From Staphylococcus pseudoxylosus (GTDB lineage: Bacteria > Bacillota > Bacilli > Staphylococcales > Staphylococcaceae): DNA of 64,000 nt. The stretch is from positions 1 through 64,000 of the forward strand of contig NZ_RCVN01000014.1 in NCBI RefSeq assembly GCF_003697915.1, read 5' to 3'. Below, one piece after another: positions 19,647 to 30,682 of this stretch (positions within the stretch are counted from its first letter, which is position 1; each line of letters opens with the position of its first letter). The position numbers and the translations under genes are program-made. The notes below the pieces were generated by a model that did no database searches, was not told where the DNA came from, and saw only the letters and a list, made by a program, of their open reading frames with translations.

Positions 19647-20111
19647 ATGACAACTGTAGCATTCGTGTGTCTAGGTAACATATGTCGCTCACCTATGGCA
19701 GAAGCCATTATGCGACAAAAATTACTAGATAGAAACATTCAAGATATCAATGTATCCTCTAAAGGTACAGGGAAATGGAATTTAGGAGAACCTCCTCATG
19801 AAGGGACTCAAGCCATTCTAAACGCGCATAACATACCATTCGATGGTATGATTAGCGAATTGTTTCAACCTAATGATGACTTTGACTATATCATTGCAAT
19901 GGATCAAAGTAACGTAGAGAACATTAAACAAATCAATCCTAACATTAAAGGTCAATTATACAAATTGTTAGACTTTAGTGATATGGACGAGACTGATGTG
20001 CCGGACCCTTATTATACAAATAATTTCGAAGGTGTTTATAAAATGGTACAATCATCTTGTGATAATTTAATTAATTTTATAATTAAAGATGCAAACTTAA
20101 GAGAGGGGTAA
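19647..20111 (+). CDS. ptpA: Low-molecular-weight protein tyrosine phosphatase PtpA
   Basis: The 154-residue protein begins with the P-loop VCLGNICRSP (nucleophile C8, phosphate-binding R14) and has the general acid Asp120 in DVPDPYY. In S. aureus PtpA is secreted and acts in infection, although it has no signal peptide; the same is true here. TTGGAGG precedes the ATG. A small membrane-associated protein gene follows 6 nt later, so the two are cotranscribed. Confidence 0.94.
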   Translation: MTTVAFVCLGNICRSPMAEAIMRQKLLDRNIQDINVSSKGTGKWNLGEPPHEGTQAILNAHNIPFDGMISELFQPNDDFDYIIAMDQSNVENIKQINPNIKGQLYKLLDFSDMDETDVPDPYYTNNFEGVYKMVQSSCDNLINFIIKDANLREG

Positions 20112-20117
20112 AATATA

Positions 20118-20402
20118 ATGCAAAACAAATTAATTCCAGGAATATTAATAGGTGCCATCATCGGAGGTGCAGCAACATTAGCAGACAAATCAACAAGACA
20201 GTCTTTAAAACAATCTATCAAAGATAGAAAAGAAGGCAACCGTCCTCAAAAACCATCTGCAATTAATAATATAAAAGATGAAGTATTTTACTGGAAAGAT
20301 GTTGTTGAAGAAATCAGACGCAATAATCCCGAATTGGAACGTTCAATAAAAGAAGCTAAAAACACATTTGTCGAACGTAAAAACAATCGTTTAAACAGCT
20401 AA
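20118..20402 (+). CDS. YtxH-like small protein
   Basis: A 94-residue protein with an N-terminal glycine-rich hydrophobic stretch (LIPGILIGAIIGGAATLA, residues 5-22) and a charged helical remainder, as in the YtxH/gas-vesicle-like family. It may be membrane-associated. The function is unknown. GAGAGGGG precedes the ATG. It is cotranscribed with ptpA and has the same neighbour in S. aureus. Confidence 0.8.
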   Translation: MQNKLIPGILIGAIIGGAATLADKSTRQSLKQSIKDRKEGNRPQKPSAINNIKDEVFYWKDVVEEIRRNNPELERSIKEAKNTFVERKNNRLNS

Positions 20403-20758
20403 TGAAGTCTCTGAAATAAACATGAGGTATTACATTGTATGCTGATGGGTTATTATTAACAAACTGAAATTCTATGTTTGTAACTTTATAGCAATTCAAT
20501 ACACAGTAATAATTGATATTTAAATACTAAGTATTAGTCATTTTAATTTTTTAGATATCAATCACTCTCACTCGGAGCGAAACATGAAATCAAATTAAAA
20601 TTTTGATTTCTGTCTCGCTCCTTTTTATATTATTTTATGATTCACAATATTATCTGTAATTATTCATTTCATGTTTATAGTAAGAATATTGCAACACATA
20701 TTTACCTTATTATCATTTTAAAGTATATTAAAAATATAAATACATAAGGAGTTTTGAT
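20403..20758. other. Intergenic region between the ptpA unit and the YihY gene
   Basis: A 356-nt spacer with one hairpin (20574-20626) and no open frame with a ribosome binding site. The stretch 20627-20740 is AT-rich and probably carries the promoter of the YihY gene. Confidence 0.6.
20574..20626. terminator. Terminator hairpin of a recurring sequence family
   Basis: GGAGCGA-AAC-TGAAATCAAA pairs with TTTGATTTC-GTC-TCGCTCC and is followed by five T on the plus strand. It is 170 nt beyond the last stop. The arm shares an ACAGAAAT core with the hairpin at 26928-26982. Confidence 0.75.
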
Positions 20759-21904
20759 ATGTCTAAAAAAGAAAAAACGAATTCTAACTTTTTAAATTCT
20801 GCTAAAGAGATGGAAAATAAGGACTCAAACGAAAATAGTAGTGAACAGATTAAACGTGATCGTACATATATTACACCTGACGAATTCAAATCAAAATCAC
20901 CCAAAAAGGACAATCAAGCGTTCTTTGTATCACGTATTAACAAACCAGCAAAATATACCAAAGATTCTAATTTTTTCTCTTATTTGGTATATAGAATAGG
21001 AAAAGATGACGCATCTGGTTTATCAGCACAACTGTCTTATTATTTTATGTTATCCCTATTCCCAATGCTATTATTTTTATTATCAATAGTTCCTGTAGTC
21101 GGTGTAAAACAATCTACCATTAGAGACATGATTAAAGATCATGTGCCACCTGCTTATGCTTCACAGGTAGCTGATATCATTGGCGATATCATGAGTAATG
21201 CTAGCGGTAGTATTTTATCTGTAGGTTTAATCTTAGCATTATGGTCAGCATCAAATGGAATGACTGCATTGATGAATTCATTTAACGTTGCCTACGATGT
21301 TGAAGATAGTAGAAATTTTATTGTTTCAAAATTATTTAGTGTTTTATTTACATTAGCTATGATCATCGTTATGCCAGTAGCACTTGTATTACCGACATTT
21401 GGTCAACAAATTGGCGATTTATTATTTGGTCCACTTGGACTTGGAGAACAAGTGAAATGGGTATTTGATACAATTCGCTATGTACTTCCAGTAATTGTAG
21501 TCTTGATTGCATTCATGGTCTTATATACCTTAGCGCCAAATGTTAAAATTAAGTTAATGTCTGTCATACCTGGCGCTATCTTCGCAACTATCGTTTTCTT
21601 AGCTGGTTCATACTTATTTGGTATATATATATCTAATTTTTCCAATTATTCTAAAACGTACGGTAGTATCGCTGGTATTATTATATTAATGCTTTGGTTA
21701 TATATCACTGGTTTTATTATCATTATAGGTGCCGAAATCAATGCAATTTTCCATCAAAGAAAAGTTGTTGTTGGTAAGACACCTGAAGAACAAACTTTTG
21801 CGGAAATCAAGCAAAATCATACGCCTTCTGAACAACAAGACTCTAATTCAGAAGATGTAAATTTAGCTACTGATTCAAACAATAGCAAAGATAATAACCA
21901 ATAA
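20759..21904 (+). CDS. YihY/BrkB family membrane protein (UPF0761)
   Basis: The 381-residue protein has a charged N-terminal extension (residues 1-75), a core of about six membrane segments (95-340) and an acidic, Asn/Asp/Gln-rich tail. DASGLSAQLSYYFMLSLFPM and the segment NYSKTYGSIAGIIILMLWLY are typical of the family. It was once mislabelled as ribonuclease BN; the function is unknown. AAGGAG precedes the ATG. It is a single gene with its own terminator. Confidence 0.87.
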   Translation: MSKKEKTNSNFLNSAKEMENKDSNENSSEQIKRDRTYITPDEFKSKSPKKDNQAFFVSRINKPAKYTKDSNFFSYLVYRIGKDDASGLSAQLSYYFMLSLFPMLLFLLSIVPVVGVKQSTIRDMIKDHVPPAYASQVADIIGDIMSNASGSILSVGLILALWSASNGMTALMNSFNVAYDVEDSRNFIVSKLFSVLFTLAMIIVMPVALVLPTFGQQIGDLLFGPLGLGEQVKWVFDTIRYVLPVIVVLIAFMVLYTLAPNVKIKLMSVIPGAIFATIVFLAGSYLFGIYISNFSNYSKTYGSIAGIIILMLWLYITGFIIIIGAEINAIFHQRKVVVGKTPEEQTFAEIKQNHTPSEQQDSNSEDVNLATDSNNSKDNNQ

Positions 21905-22009
21905 AATTTAACAATACTACAATATCTCTAGTCATGAGAGTAGGATAAAAATCTAATTTATTTAAAAATTTTCGCCCTTCTTAGATGGCGAGATGACTAG
22001 CTTAATAAA

Positions 22010-22066
22010 AATAAAGGCTAAAACTCAACGTATTAAATGATTACGTTTCTGTTTTAGCCTTTATTT
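22010..22066. terminator. Bidirectional terminator
   Basis: AATAAAGGCTAAAAC pairs perfectly with GTTTTAGCCTTTATT. It lies between the YihY gene and the convergent vraR gene and should serve both. Confidence 0.9.
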
Positions 22067-22083
22067 ATTAAATACTTTGTAAT

Positions 22084-22713
22084 TTATTGAATTAAGTTGT
22101 GTTGAAAAGCGTAAATAACAGCTTGTGTTCTATCTTGTACTTCTAATTTACTCAAAATATTACTTACATGTGTTTTAACGGTTTTAATTGTAATATGTGA
22201 GGCGCTTGCTATTTCTTGGTTTGAGTAGCCTTTTGCAATTAATAATAAGATTTCCATCTCACGCTCTGTTAACATTTCATATAATTCTGCACGTTGTTTC
22301 ATCCTATTTCTCATCTTAACTAAAACTTCTGCTTCAAAAACCGATTCATTGTTATAAGTTTTTCTTATTGCCTCTGCAATATCACTAGCGCTCGTTGTTT
22401 TTAAAATGTAGCTATCCACACCTGAATCAAGCGCACGGTATACTTCGTTATCTTCTATATAACTCGTAAGCATGACTACCTTCATATGAGGTAAATCTTT
22501 TTTCACTTGTTCAGTTGCTTCAACACCATCCATATCATCCATTAGCAAATCCATTAATATTAAATCTGGATTCAATTGATGCGCCTTTTCAATTGCTTCC
22601 TTTCCGGATTTCCCTTCTCCTACAACATCAATGTCTGGTTGTGTTGATAAATAGCTAGATATTCCAATTCGGACCATTTCATGGTCATCCACAAATAAAA
22701 CTTTAATCGGCAT
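22084..22713 (-). CDS. vraR: Response regulator VraR
   Basis: Cell-wall stress response regulator of the NarL/LuxR type. The receiver domain (residues 1-120) has the acidic pocket D9-D10 and the phosphorylation site Asp55 in [13 protein letters not shown]. The C-terminal helix-turn-helix (145-209) shows [21 protein letters not shown] and [13 protein letters not shown]. Length and key residues match S. aureus VraR. It overlaps the end of vraS by 11 nt and is the last gene of the vraUTSR operon. Confidence 0.97.
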   Translation of the reverse strand: MPIKVLFVDDHEMVRIGISSYLSTQPDIDVVGEGKSGKEAIEKAHQLNPDLILMDLLMDDMDGVEATEQVKKDLPHMKVVMLTSYIEDNEVYRALDSGVDSYILKTTSASDIAEAIRKTYNNESVFEAEVLVKMRNRMKQRAELYEMLTEREMEILLLIAKGYSNQEIASASHITIKTVKTHVSNILSKLEVQDRTQAVIYAFQHNLIQ

Positions 22714-23746
22714 ATGAATCCTCCTTATTTAATGGGGCTTTAACTTCAATTCTCGTACCTGCATCAGGTAGTGACACAATATGAAACGTTGCACCAATCT
22801 CTAGTGCACGTTCACGCATATTTTTCAAACCATAACTTTGTTCTACCTTATCATCTACATTAAAGCCTTTACCATTATCTTGTATTCTCAATAATAAATA
22901 ATCATCTCTATTGAATAACTCTATGGTCACTTTAGTTCCTTTTGAATGCCTTAATGTATTCGATATAGCTTCTTGTGTGATTCTAAATAAATGATCTTCT
23001 ATACCTTTAGGTACTTTAAATTCTTCTATATCATGTATAACTTTCATCGGTACTTTTTTCTGTAAATCTACAACTAAATCTTTAATACCTTCACCAAGCG
23101 ATTTATCTTTTAAGCCTATAGGTCTTAAATGTAATAATAAAGCTCTCATTTCTAGCTGAGAATCTTGTATCATTTTCTCTAGTACTGGAATTTGTTGATC
23201 TAAAGGGGCTTCTAATTTTGTTTCTTTTATTGCTGATAACATCATGCTAGCTGCGAACAACTGCTGACTCACCGAATCATGTAGTTCGCGCGCTAACCTT
23301 TGTCGTTCATCTTCAATAATTTTTTTCACTTTTACATCATTAATATTATATGATTCATTTGTTAAATTTTGCGTTTTCATCCTTAATTTATGTACTTCTT
23401 GATTTAAAGGGACTAACGTTTGATATAACTCAATGGTTTCGTTATACAATTCTATATTTTGATCATTTATCCCTACAGTTTGCCCTTCTATCGACCTTTC
23501 TATTTGGTCTTTTAACCAATGGTTTTGTTGATTTATTTTATATGCTAATACAGAACCTACAATAATACAGAGCAAAATAACCATTAGATTTAAAAATAAT
23601 AAGACGGGTATACCAAATATTTGCGTATAAAACATACCTTGAAAATACATAATATTAACAAATACTTTATCAATAAAAAATATAGCAAAAAATGTACTAT
23701 AAACTAATATCAACATTGAACCTATTGCTCTAATATAGTGATTCAT
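22703..23746 (-). CDS. vraS: Sensor histidine kinase VraS
   Basis: Membrane sensor that responds to cell-wall damage by antibiotics. The 347-residue protein has two N-terminal membrane segments (about 10-32 and 44-68), a HisKA_3 domain with His156 in [16 protein letters not shown], and an ATPase domain with IQDNGKGF. The short periplasmic loop is typical of intramembrane-sensing kinases. Its start overlaps the vraT stop by 4 nt and its end overlaps vraR. Confidence 0.97.
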   Translation of the reverse strand: MNHYIRAIGSMLILVYSTFFAIFFIDKVFVNIMYFQGMFYTQIFGIPVLLFLNLMVILLCIIVGSVLAYKINQQNHWLKDQIERSIEGQTVGINDQNIELYNETIELYQTLVPLNQEVHKLRMKTQNLTNESYNINDVKVKKIIEDERQRLARELHDSVSQQLFAASMMLSAIKETKLEAPLDQQIPVLEKMIQDSQLEMRALLLHLRPIGLKDKSLGEGIKDLVVDLQKKVPMKVIHDIEEFKVPKGIEDHLFRITQEAISNTLRHSKGTKVTIELFNRDDYLLLRIQDNGKGFNVDDKVEQSYGLKNMRERALEIGATFHIVSLPDAGTRIEVKAPLNKEDSYAD

Positions 23747-24444
23747 TTATAAATCACCTCAACATCACCTAAGAAGGACGAAACATAAATGTTTACAGCA
23801 TAATTATCCTCTTTAGTTTCCTCGATAATTTTGATATTATTGTTCTCGACTTTATAGGACGTCTCATTTACATAAGCATTGCCATATAACGTCGTGAAAT
23901 GCAATATTATATTGTAGTTCAATGGGACAATAATTTGTACTTTCCCAATAATATGACGGATAACTAGCGTATTATTCTCTTTAATATTTGCCGCTTTCGA
24001 CATATCGATATGGATATCTCCAATACCATGTTGTACCTGTATGTCTTCCCATTTATATACATATACAGGTGTACGTTGTTCACCAAACCATTTTTGCTTT
24101 ATAAAATCTGGCGTATCTACTTCTTCTTCTGCAGCAGTTATTTTTAAAGGTCTAAATCTATAAATAATGTATCTCACAATAAGTACTATTAAAAATACAA
24201 ACAAGATTATAATCGTGTATTTATTAGAAAGCAACGTAAATGCAATTAACAAGACCCCTATCCAAAACGAGAGTAGTCCACGTACTTTATGAAAATAAAT
24301 ATAACCTACATAAACTAAAATACAACCAAGTAATAAAACAAGTAAAAAGCCAATTTTTTCAAAGAAAATATAGTAAAAATTGGCAATAATCATCAATGCT
24401 GTAAAAACAATAAGCATCTCTGTCGATATATATTTATGAGTCAT
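23743..24444 (-). CDS. vraT: VraT (LiaF/YvqF-like) membrane regulator
   Basis: The 233-residue protein has four closely packed N-terminal membrane segments (residues 8-90) and a soluble beta-rich C-terminal domain of the LiaF type (residues 120-233, containing [11 protein letters not shown] and [14 protein letters not shown]). In S. aureus VraT is needed for full methicillin resistance and works with VraS. It lies 16 nt after vraU and overlaps vraS by 4 nt. Confidence 0.93.
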   Translation of the reverse strand: MTHKYISTEMLIVFTALMIIANFYYIFFEKIGFLLVLLLGCILVYVGYIYFHKVRGLLSFWIGVLLIAFTLLSNKYTIIILFVFLIVLIVRYIIYRFRPLKITAAEEEVDTPDFIKQKWFGEQRTPVYVYKWEDIQVQHGIGDIHIDMSKAANIKENNTLVIRHIIGKVQIIVPLNYNIILHFTTLYGNAYVNETSYKVENNNIKIIEETKEDNYAVNIYVSSFLGDVEVIYK

Positions 24445-24460
24445 GTTTCGCCACCTTTCT

Positions 24461-24847
24461 TCAAGCGACTAAACTTATGCGTTCGATTAAATCACACTCA
24501 GTTTCGATATTTGCTCTTTCAACTGCTTGTTGTGATAGATCGGATTCGATTCGAGCGTAGTCTGCTTCCATTTCATTTAAATCATTTTTTATTCTATCTA
24601 TTTCGATATCCTCAATCTCTTGAGCACAATAAATGTAATCTTCATCTATCATATCAATATACTTATTTTCTAATGATAAGGTTAAATTATCAATTAATTT
24701 TGCTACATAAACTTTTCTTTCGAGTAAGTAATTTATGTACATTTCAATACTTCTTAATTTTTTATCTAAATACTGTCTATATTCTACTAAACTAGTATAG
24801 AAAGTGTTTTTTGTCATTTTTTCTAAGTAAGTCTTAATATAATTCAT
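24461..24847 (-). CDS. vraU: VraU, first gene of the vra operon
   Basis: A 128-residue, strongly acidic, predicted coiled-coil protein without a membrane segment. The role is unknown; in S. aureus the orthologous first gene is dispensable for resistance as far as I recall. GAGGTGATTCT precedes the ATG. The operon promoter is immediately upstream and sits inside the T-tract of the map terminator. Confidence 0.85.
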   Translation of the reverse strand: MNYIKTYLEKMTKNTFYTSLVEYRQYLDKKLRSIEMYINYLLERKVYVAKLIDNLTLSLENKYIDMIDEDYIYCAQEIEDIEIDRIKNDLNEMEADYARIESDLSQQAVERANIETECDLIERISLVA

Positions 24848-24875
24848 AGAATCACCTCATGATTGATTAGCTTCT

Positions 24876-24904
24876 ATTATAAAAAATATCCGGAACCTTT
24901 AATA
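24876..24904 (-). promoter_or_regulatory. vraUTSR promoter
   Basis: The minus strand has TATTAA at 24904-24899 and a perfect TATAAT at 24881-24876 with a 17-nt spacer, 28 nt before the start codon. The weak -35 fits activation by phospho-VraR. The element overlaps the map terminator. Confidence 0.6.
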
Positions 24905-24914
24905 TAGGCTCCGG
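24881..24914 (-). terminator. map terminator
   Basis: On the minus strand CCGGAGCCT pairs with AGGTTCCGG (one mismatch) and is followed by ATATTTTTTATAA. It begins 38 nt past the map stop. Confidence 0.75.
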
Positions 24915-24951
24915 AACCATCTTATATTAGGACTTTAGACCGAAACACTAT

Positions 24952-25803
<852 letters not shown>

Positions 25804-25880
25804 TTATGGAACGAATGACATGACTACTTTTAATATTTCATATTGGTTTGACGACTATACATACCATTAGGAGTTTTTCT

Positions 25881-26867
25881 ATGAATGACATTTGGTATAA
25901 AAAGATTATTGGCGCACGCACAATCAAAACAGGGTTAGCTACATTTTTAACAGCATTTTTCTGTTTAGCCTTAGACTTAAACCCTATTTTTGCAATTTTA
26001 ACAGCAATTGTTACGATTGAACCGACTGCTAAAGCTTCTCTGAAAAAAGGCTATCGAAGACTGCCAGCAACAATTATTGGCGCTTTATTTGCCGTAGTAT
26101 TTACATTTATCTTCGGTGATCAATCACCTTTTGCCTATGCTTTTAGTGCAACATTTACAATCATTTTGTGTACAAAATTAAATTTACACGTAGGTACAAC
26201 TGTTGCAACACTCACAGCAATGGCCATGATTCCAGGTATTCACGATGCTTATTTCTTTAACTTCTTTTCCAGACTTTTAACAGCTATTATCGGCCTTGTA
26301 ACTGCAGGCCTTGTAAACTTTATCATTTTACCTCCAAAGTATTATGAGCAATTAGAATCTTCAATTAATACTTCAGAACGTAAAATGTACGCTCTTTTTA
26401 ATTTAAGAATGCGTCAACTCCTACTTGGTAAATTTACCAAAAGTGCACCTTATCGCCAGTTAAATACTTTAATTGACATTAATCAGAAAGTGGAGATGTT
26501 GCTAGCTTATCAAAAAGACGAACTTAGTTACCATAAACATAATGACTCCGATTGGTTACGGTTAAAGTCATTAACTACTCGATCACACACGAATAGATTA
26601 TTTATAACTCATTTATCAAACTTAGTCTACTTACCGAAAGATACTAATGTCACATTTAGCCATGAAGAAAAATTGGCGATCCTTTATATCGCACAGAGTA
26701 TAAATAACATCTATGCTACTGGACATTTTGAGCGCCAGCCACGTCACGCTTCATTGCTCAAGACATCAGTCAAAGGTTTAGATGAATTTGACGAAAACCA
26801 AATCAAGAGTCACATCATTTATGAAATACTATTAATTTATCGTATATTAGATCATCGTTTCGCTTAA
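25881..26867 (+). CDS. ArAE/FUSC-like aromatic acid exporter family membrane protein, second copy
   Basis: The 328-residue protein has about six membrane segments (residues 15-150), ending in [11 protein letters not shown], and a helical cytoplasmic C-terminal half. It is a clear paralogue of the protein at 4193-5287 ([18 protein letters not shown] against the GAR-KTG start there). An in-frame upstream TTG at 25848 is rejected because TTAGGAG is spaced 8 nt from the ATG at 25881. It is divergent from map and ends at a perfect terminator. The substrate is unknown. Confidence 0.82.
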   Translation: MNDIWYKKIIGARTIKTGLATFLTAFFCLALDLNPIFAILTAIVTIEPTAKASLKKGYRRLPATIIGALFAVVFTFIFGDQSPFAYAFSATFTIILCTKLNLHVGTTVATLTAMAMIPGIHDAYFFNFFSRLLTAIIGLVTAGLVNFIILPPKYYEQLESSINTSERKMYALFNLRMRQLLLGKFTKSAPYRQLNTLIDINQKVEMLLAYQKDELSYHKHNDSDWLRLKSLTTRSHTNRLFITHLSNLVYLPKDTNVTFSHEEKLAILYIAQSINNIYATGHFERQPRHASLLKTSVKGLDEFDENQIKSHIIYEILLIYRILDHRFA

Positions 26868-26927
26868 TAACATTATAATTAGTCAATTGATATATAATTA
26901 CATTTACCAACTAATGATTCATAATAA

Positions 26928-26982
26928 AAAAGAGTGGTACAGAAATTATTTTTAACTAAAATAATTTCTGTACCACTCTTTT
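26928..26982. terminator. Perfect 25-bp bidirectional terminator
   Basis: Two 25-nt arms beginning AAAAGAGTGGTACAGAAATT are perfectly complementary around the loop TAACT. It lies between the ArAE gene and the convergent gatD. Confidence 0.93.
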
Positions 26983-27069
26983 GCATCAGCTTTAAATCAT
27001 GCTATCGTATTAACATAAACGCTTAATACACTTTATTCAGAACATTTATCGTAAATTCTTTAATTTTAA

Positions 27070-27792
27070 TTAATTATTTTTCTGTACACGCTCAACAATT
27101 ACTCTTTTAGCAGCTTCTTCTTCTGTATTATCCACTTGTTTAGGCTCAAATTCTATACCTTTACGTTCACAAGCTTTCTCTAATAAGTAATCTGTAATTT
27201 CATGGTTTTTTGGTAAAATTGGACCATGTAAATACGTGCCTAATAGATTTTTATAATGAATACCTTCTGCCGCTTCATCATCGTTATTGCCATAACCATG
27301 TGTTACTTTGCCTAACGTACCATATGGATGATATGTGCGACCGCCGTGATTTTCAAAGCCAACAATTGTACCAAAAGTTTCGCTTTGTATGACGATATCA
27401 CCAGTAAGACGATCTTTTTGTGATTCTGTATAAAAATCCAATATATCTAAGCCCGCAAGTTCTATACCTTCAGGAGTAATATATTTACTACCCAAAAATT
27501 GGTATCCTCCACAAATTGTTAGACCTGGCATCCCATCTTCAATTGCTTCTTTTAAAGTATCTTTAATTTTACTTAACTCTTTTGTTGCAAGGGCTTGTTC
27601 TCTATCACTTCCACCACCAATAAAGAATATATCACACCCATCTAATGTAACACCTTCTGTTTCGTTAACATCTACAACATTCAATTTAATATTTCTTAAT
27701 TTAGCACGTTGCTTTAATGCAATAATGTTACCTATGTCACTATATAAATTTAATTTGTCTGGCATAAAATGATAAATCGTTAATTCATTCAT
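27070..27792 (-). CDS. gatD: Lipid II isoglutaminyl synthase, glutaminase subunit GatD
   Basis: With MurT it amidates D-glutamate of lipid II to D-isoglutamine, needed for peptidoglycan cross-linking and methicillin resistance. The 240-residue protein is a CobB/CobQ-type class I glutaminase: nucleophile Cys94 in LTICGGYQF, partner His188 in TYLHGP, and the [10 protein letters not shown] motif. It overlaps murT by 4 nt (ATGA), so translation is coupled. Length is close to that of S. aureus GatD. Confidence 0.96.
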   Translation of the reverse strand: MNELTIYHFMPDKLNLYSDIGNIIALKQRAKLRNIKLNVVDVNETEGVTLDGCDIFFIGGGSDREQALATKELSKIKDTLKEAIEDGMPGLTICGGYQFLGSKYITPEGIELAGLDILDFYTESQKDRLTGDIVIQSETFGTIVGFENHGGRTYHPYGTLGKVTHGYGNNDDEAAEGIHYKNLLGTYLHGPILPKNHEITDYLLEKACERKGIEFEPKQVDNTEEEAAKRVIVERVQKNN

Positions 27793-29108
27793 TTCACTTT
27801 GACCTCCTCAAATGAGTGGTTTAATTGTTCTAGCATTGGTGCAAGTGAAGTATAATTTGGAATTGCCACGGTGAGGCTTTCTTTATAATCCATTGTTTTA
27901 GCCGTTGCTTTGTATATATCCTTTTCCAAAATAATCGGTACGTTAACACCAGCAAGTTTTAATCGTAATTGCAATTCCTCAGCACGTGTACCTGTAACAA
28001 TAATGGCTTCAATTTGCTGTCTCGTTAACTTTTCAAAATCTGCATCATATATCCATGATGTATCCCTACCATCTGCTGCATTATCGTTTAAACTCAACAC
28101 ATAAACTTTACTACCAGTTAAATGTTCTCCCACAGATAAACTTGCATTCATTCCAGCAGGGTTTTTCGCAAGATTAATCATTGCCTCTTTACTATCTTTT
28201 TTAAAATATTGCATACGCCCATTGTCCGAAGTATAAGTTTCGAAACCTTGTCGTATCCCTTCATCATCTAAACCTAATTCTTTTAAAACTGTGTATGCTG
28301 CTATCGCATTATACGCGTTAAAATCACCGGCTATTTTCATATTAAATGTAGTTGTTCCTACACCTAAATTAATAAATGGTGTAAGTGTAAATTGAGATAC
28401 TTCGTATTTTGCATCTTCACGTTTAAATCCACATTCGCAATGGTAGTGTCCGATTTGGTTATATTGTACATAATCATAATGTAATAATCGACCACAGTTT
28501 GGACAATAACGACTTTCATTCATTGTACTTTGCTCAAATTCATAAGCGTGTGCTTTCATCCCATAATAAACAACTGTATCACTAGCTATTTTTAATCTAC
28601 TAACAAATGGATCATCTGCATTCAATAGCAACTTAATTCCCTTATTATTGATTGCATTTGCTATGTTATTGACCATAATATCGATTTCGCCAAAACGGTC
28701 CATTTGGTCTCGGAAGAAATTCGTAACAACCATCATTGTCGGCGTTACTTCATTAAGCACTCTTGGAATTGACCCTTCATCTATCTCAATAACTGCAATT
28801 TTTGTATCTTTATTATTTTGCAAAATAAAAGCTGATGTTATACCTGCAGCCATATTTGCGCCTTCATTATTATGTATGATTTCTATATCATTAGCTCTTA
28901 ATGTATGACCGATTAAATTCGAAGTTGTCGTCTTCCCATTTGTACCACTAATGAAGACAATTTCGTCAACTTGAGAAGCTAATTTTCGTAATATATTTTT
29001 ATCTATTCTTCTAGCAACTTGACCTGGCAAATCTGTACCTTTTTTACCGGCAGCTCTACTCGCTTGCCTAGCCATTTTTGCTAATCGGGTTGCAGTCCAA
29101 TGTCTCAT
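27789..29108 (-). CDS. murT: Lipid II isoglutaminyl synthase subunit MurT
   Basis: Mur-ligase-like ATPase that activates lipid II for amidation by GatD. The protein has the P-loop [15 protein letters not shown], a central Mur-ligase domain carrying a four-cysteine zinc ribbon ([10 protein letters not shown] and YHCECGF), which is characteristic of MurT, and the C-terminal DUF1727 domain with [20 protein letters not shown]. The frame opens with GTG at 29132, but AAGGAGG is properly spaced from the ATG at 29108 ([15 protein letters not shown]). It is the first gene of the murT-gatD operon. Confidence 0.96.
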   Translation of the reverse strand: MRHWTATRLAKMARQASRAAGKKGTDLPGQVARRIDKNILRKLASQVDEIVFISGTNGKTTTSNLIGHTLRANDIEIIHNNEGANMAAGITSAFILQNNKDTKIAVIEIDEGSIPRVLNEVTPTMMVVTNFFRDQMDRFGEIDIMVNNIANAINNKGIKLLLNADDPFVSRLKIASDTVVYYGMKAHAYEFEQSTMNESRYCPNCGRLLHYDYVQYNQIGHYHCECGFKREDAKYEVSQFTLTPFINLGVGTTTFNMKIAGDFNAYNAIAAYTVLKELGLDDEGIRQGFETYTSDNGRMQYFKKDSKEAMINLAKNPAGMNASLSVGEHLTGSKVYVLSLNDNAADGRDTSWIYDADFEKLTRQQIEAIIVTGTRAEELQLRLKLAGVNVPIILEKDIYKATAKTMDYKESLTVAIPNYTSLAPMLEQLNHSFEEVKVK

Positions 29109-29277
29109 ATACTTCCTCCTTCTACTCTTCACTAGAATATTATAACATGATTATGTTGTATTCCAAACAATTCTAAATCTAAATTACCGTTGCATTTTTA
29201 CTATCGTTATTGTGTATAATTTACTACGATGAATAGTTTTGATATACTTAAAAAAAAGCATTGGAGGCTTATTAATT

Positions 29278-29781
29278 ATGTTAAATGAAGACTTATTGAA
29301 TGCGTTAAATGAACAAATGAATCATGAATTTTATGCAGCTCATGCATATATGGCTATGGCTGCTTTTTGTGATGATAATTCTTACGAAGGGTTTGCTAAC
29401 TTCTATATCCAACAAGCTAAAGAAGAACGTTTCCATGGTAAAAAAATATACGACTACATTAATGACCGTGGTGGCCATGCACTATTTAGTTCTATCTCTG
29501 CACCAAAAACAGAATTCTCAAGTATTTTAGAAACATTTAAAGATGGTTTAGCGCAAGAACAAGATGTTACACGTAGATTCTATAACCTATCTGATTTAGC
29601 CAATAAAGATAAAGATTACGCGACAATTTCATTTTTAAATTGGTTCTTAGATGAACAAGTTGAAGAAGAAGCTATGTTTGAAACACACATCGATTATTTA
29701 AATCGTATTGGTGATGATAGTAATACACTCTATCTTTATGAAAAAGAACTAGCTGCACGTTCTTTCGACGAGGAAGCCTAA
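29278..29781 (+). CDS. ftnA: Bacterial non-heme ferritin
   Basis: Iron storage protein that oxidises and sequesters iron. The 167-residue four-helix protein has ferroxidase residues Glu17 ([11 protein letters not shown]), Glu50 and His53 ([10 protein letters not shown]) and the later [10 protein letters not shown] segment. An upstream in-frame TTG at 29239 is rejected; TTGGAGG at 29262-29268 serves the ATG at 29278. In S. aureus ftnA is regulated by PerR and Fur; no convincing box is visible here. TATAAT at 29215-29220 is the likely -10. It is a single gene with its own terminator. Confidence 0.95.
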   Translation: MLNEDLLNALNEQMNHEFYAAHAYMAMAAFCDDNSYEGFANFYIQQAKEERFHGKKIYDYINDRGGHALFSSISAPKTEFSSILETFKDGLAQEQDVTRRFYNLSDLANKDKDYATISFLNWFLDEQVEEEAMFETHIDYLNRIGDDSNTLYLYEKELAARSFDEEA

Positions 29782-29806
29782 GTCTCATCTTACATTTAAA
29801 CCATTT

Positions 29807-29857
29807 ATAAGATATTTATGCTGTTAAAATAACATTGCATAAATATCTTATTTTTTT
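29807..29857 (+). terminator. ftnA terminator
   Basis: ATAAGATATTTATGC pairs perfectly with GCATAAATATCTTAT, followed by seven T. It begins 26 nt past the ftnA stop. Confidence 0.9.
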
Positions 29858-30079
29858 ATACTCCATGCCCAACTTGAGTAAACCATAAAGAGAGCAGATT
29901 AGAAACCAATTTTTGTTAAAATGATTCATATGCCACTCCCTCTTTTTTATATTCTTCCACAATATCATTTATTTTAAACTAGTTATAAAAGCCACTTTGA
30001 ATCGTTTTGTTAACTTGACTAGTTTGCCATATTTATATAAAGTCATTACATATTAGTATTAAGAAAGGAACCATATAAC

Positions 30080-30634
30080 ATGAATTCAGACGCCTTTATT
30101 GCACTAGATTTTGAAACTGCAAATGGAAAACGTACAAGTATTTGTTCTATTGGGATGGTTAAAGTTGTTAATCATCAAATAACAGAAACATTTTACACGC
30201 TCATTAATCCTAATGATTTCTTTTCACAACAAAATATTGCAGTTCATGGCATTCATCCCGAAGAAGTTGCAGACGCACCTACTTTTAAAACTGTGTACCC
30301 ATACATGTTAAAGTTTATAGGTGATTTACCTGTAGTAGCTCATAATGCAGCTTTTGATATGACTGTATTACATGAAAGTGTTAAATCATTAGGAGTTGAA
30401 ACACCGTGCATGACTTATTTTTGTTCACTTCAATTATCACGAAGAACAATTCATCATCACCGTTACGGCTTAAACTATATGATGCAATATTACAATTTAG
30501 ATTTTCATGGCCATCACGATGCCCTAAACGATGCTAAAGCTTGTGCTATGATTACATTTAGACTTTTAAAACATTATGACAATTTACCAAGTATGCTTAA
30601 GGTATATGGTAAAGACCTAAGAGATAAAGACTAA
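30080..30634 (+). CDS. DnaQ-like 3'-5' exonuclease
   Basis: The 184-residue protein is a stand-alone DEDDh exonuclease related to the PolC/epsilon proofreading domain. Exo I is FIALDFETANG (Asp10, Glu12), Exo II includes VVAHNAAFDMTVL and Exo III is HHDALNDAKACA with the His-Asp pair. It probably trims DNA or RNA ends; the physiological substrate is unknown. AAGAAAGGAACC precedes the ATG. It is convergent with dinB and has the same neighbour in S. aureus. Confidence 0.88.
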   Translation: MNSDAFIALDFETANGKRTSICSIGMVKVVNHQITETFYTLINPNDFFSQQNIAVHGIHPEEVADAPTFKTVYPYMLKFIGDLPVVAHNAAFDMTVLHESVKSLGVETPCMTYFCSLQLSRRTIHHHRYGLNYMMQYYNLDFHGHHDALNDAKACAMITFRLLKHYDNLPSMLKVYGKDLRDKD

Positions 30635-30682
30635 ACATGGTTAAGATATTTAAATTGTTAAAGTTATATAAATTAAACCAAT

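Noticed and set aside
21928..22000. CTAGTCAT/ATGACTAG inverted repeat after the YihY gene
   Set aside because: Only 8 bp across a 57-nt loop, next to a much stronger terminator; it can occur by chance in AT-rich DNA.
24436..24795. A 119-codon plus-strand frame over vraU
   Set aside because: Antisense shadow of vraU without a ribosome binding site or family resemblance.
29208..29225. Possible PerR box upstream of ferritin
   Set aside because: TTATTGTGTATAA is two bases too short for the 15-bp PerR dyad and its symmetry is poor.
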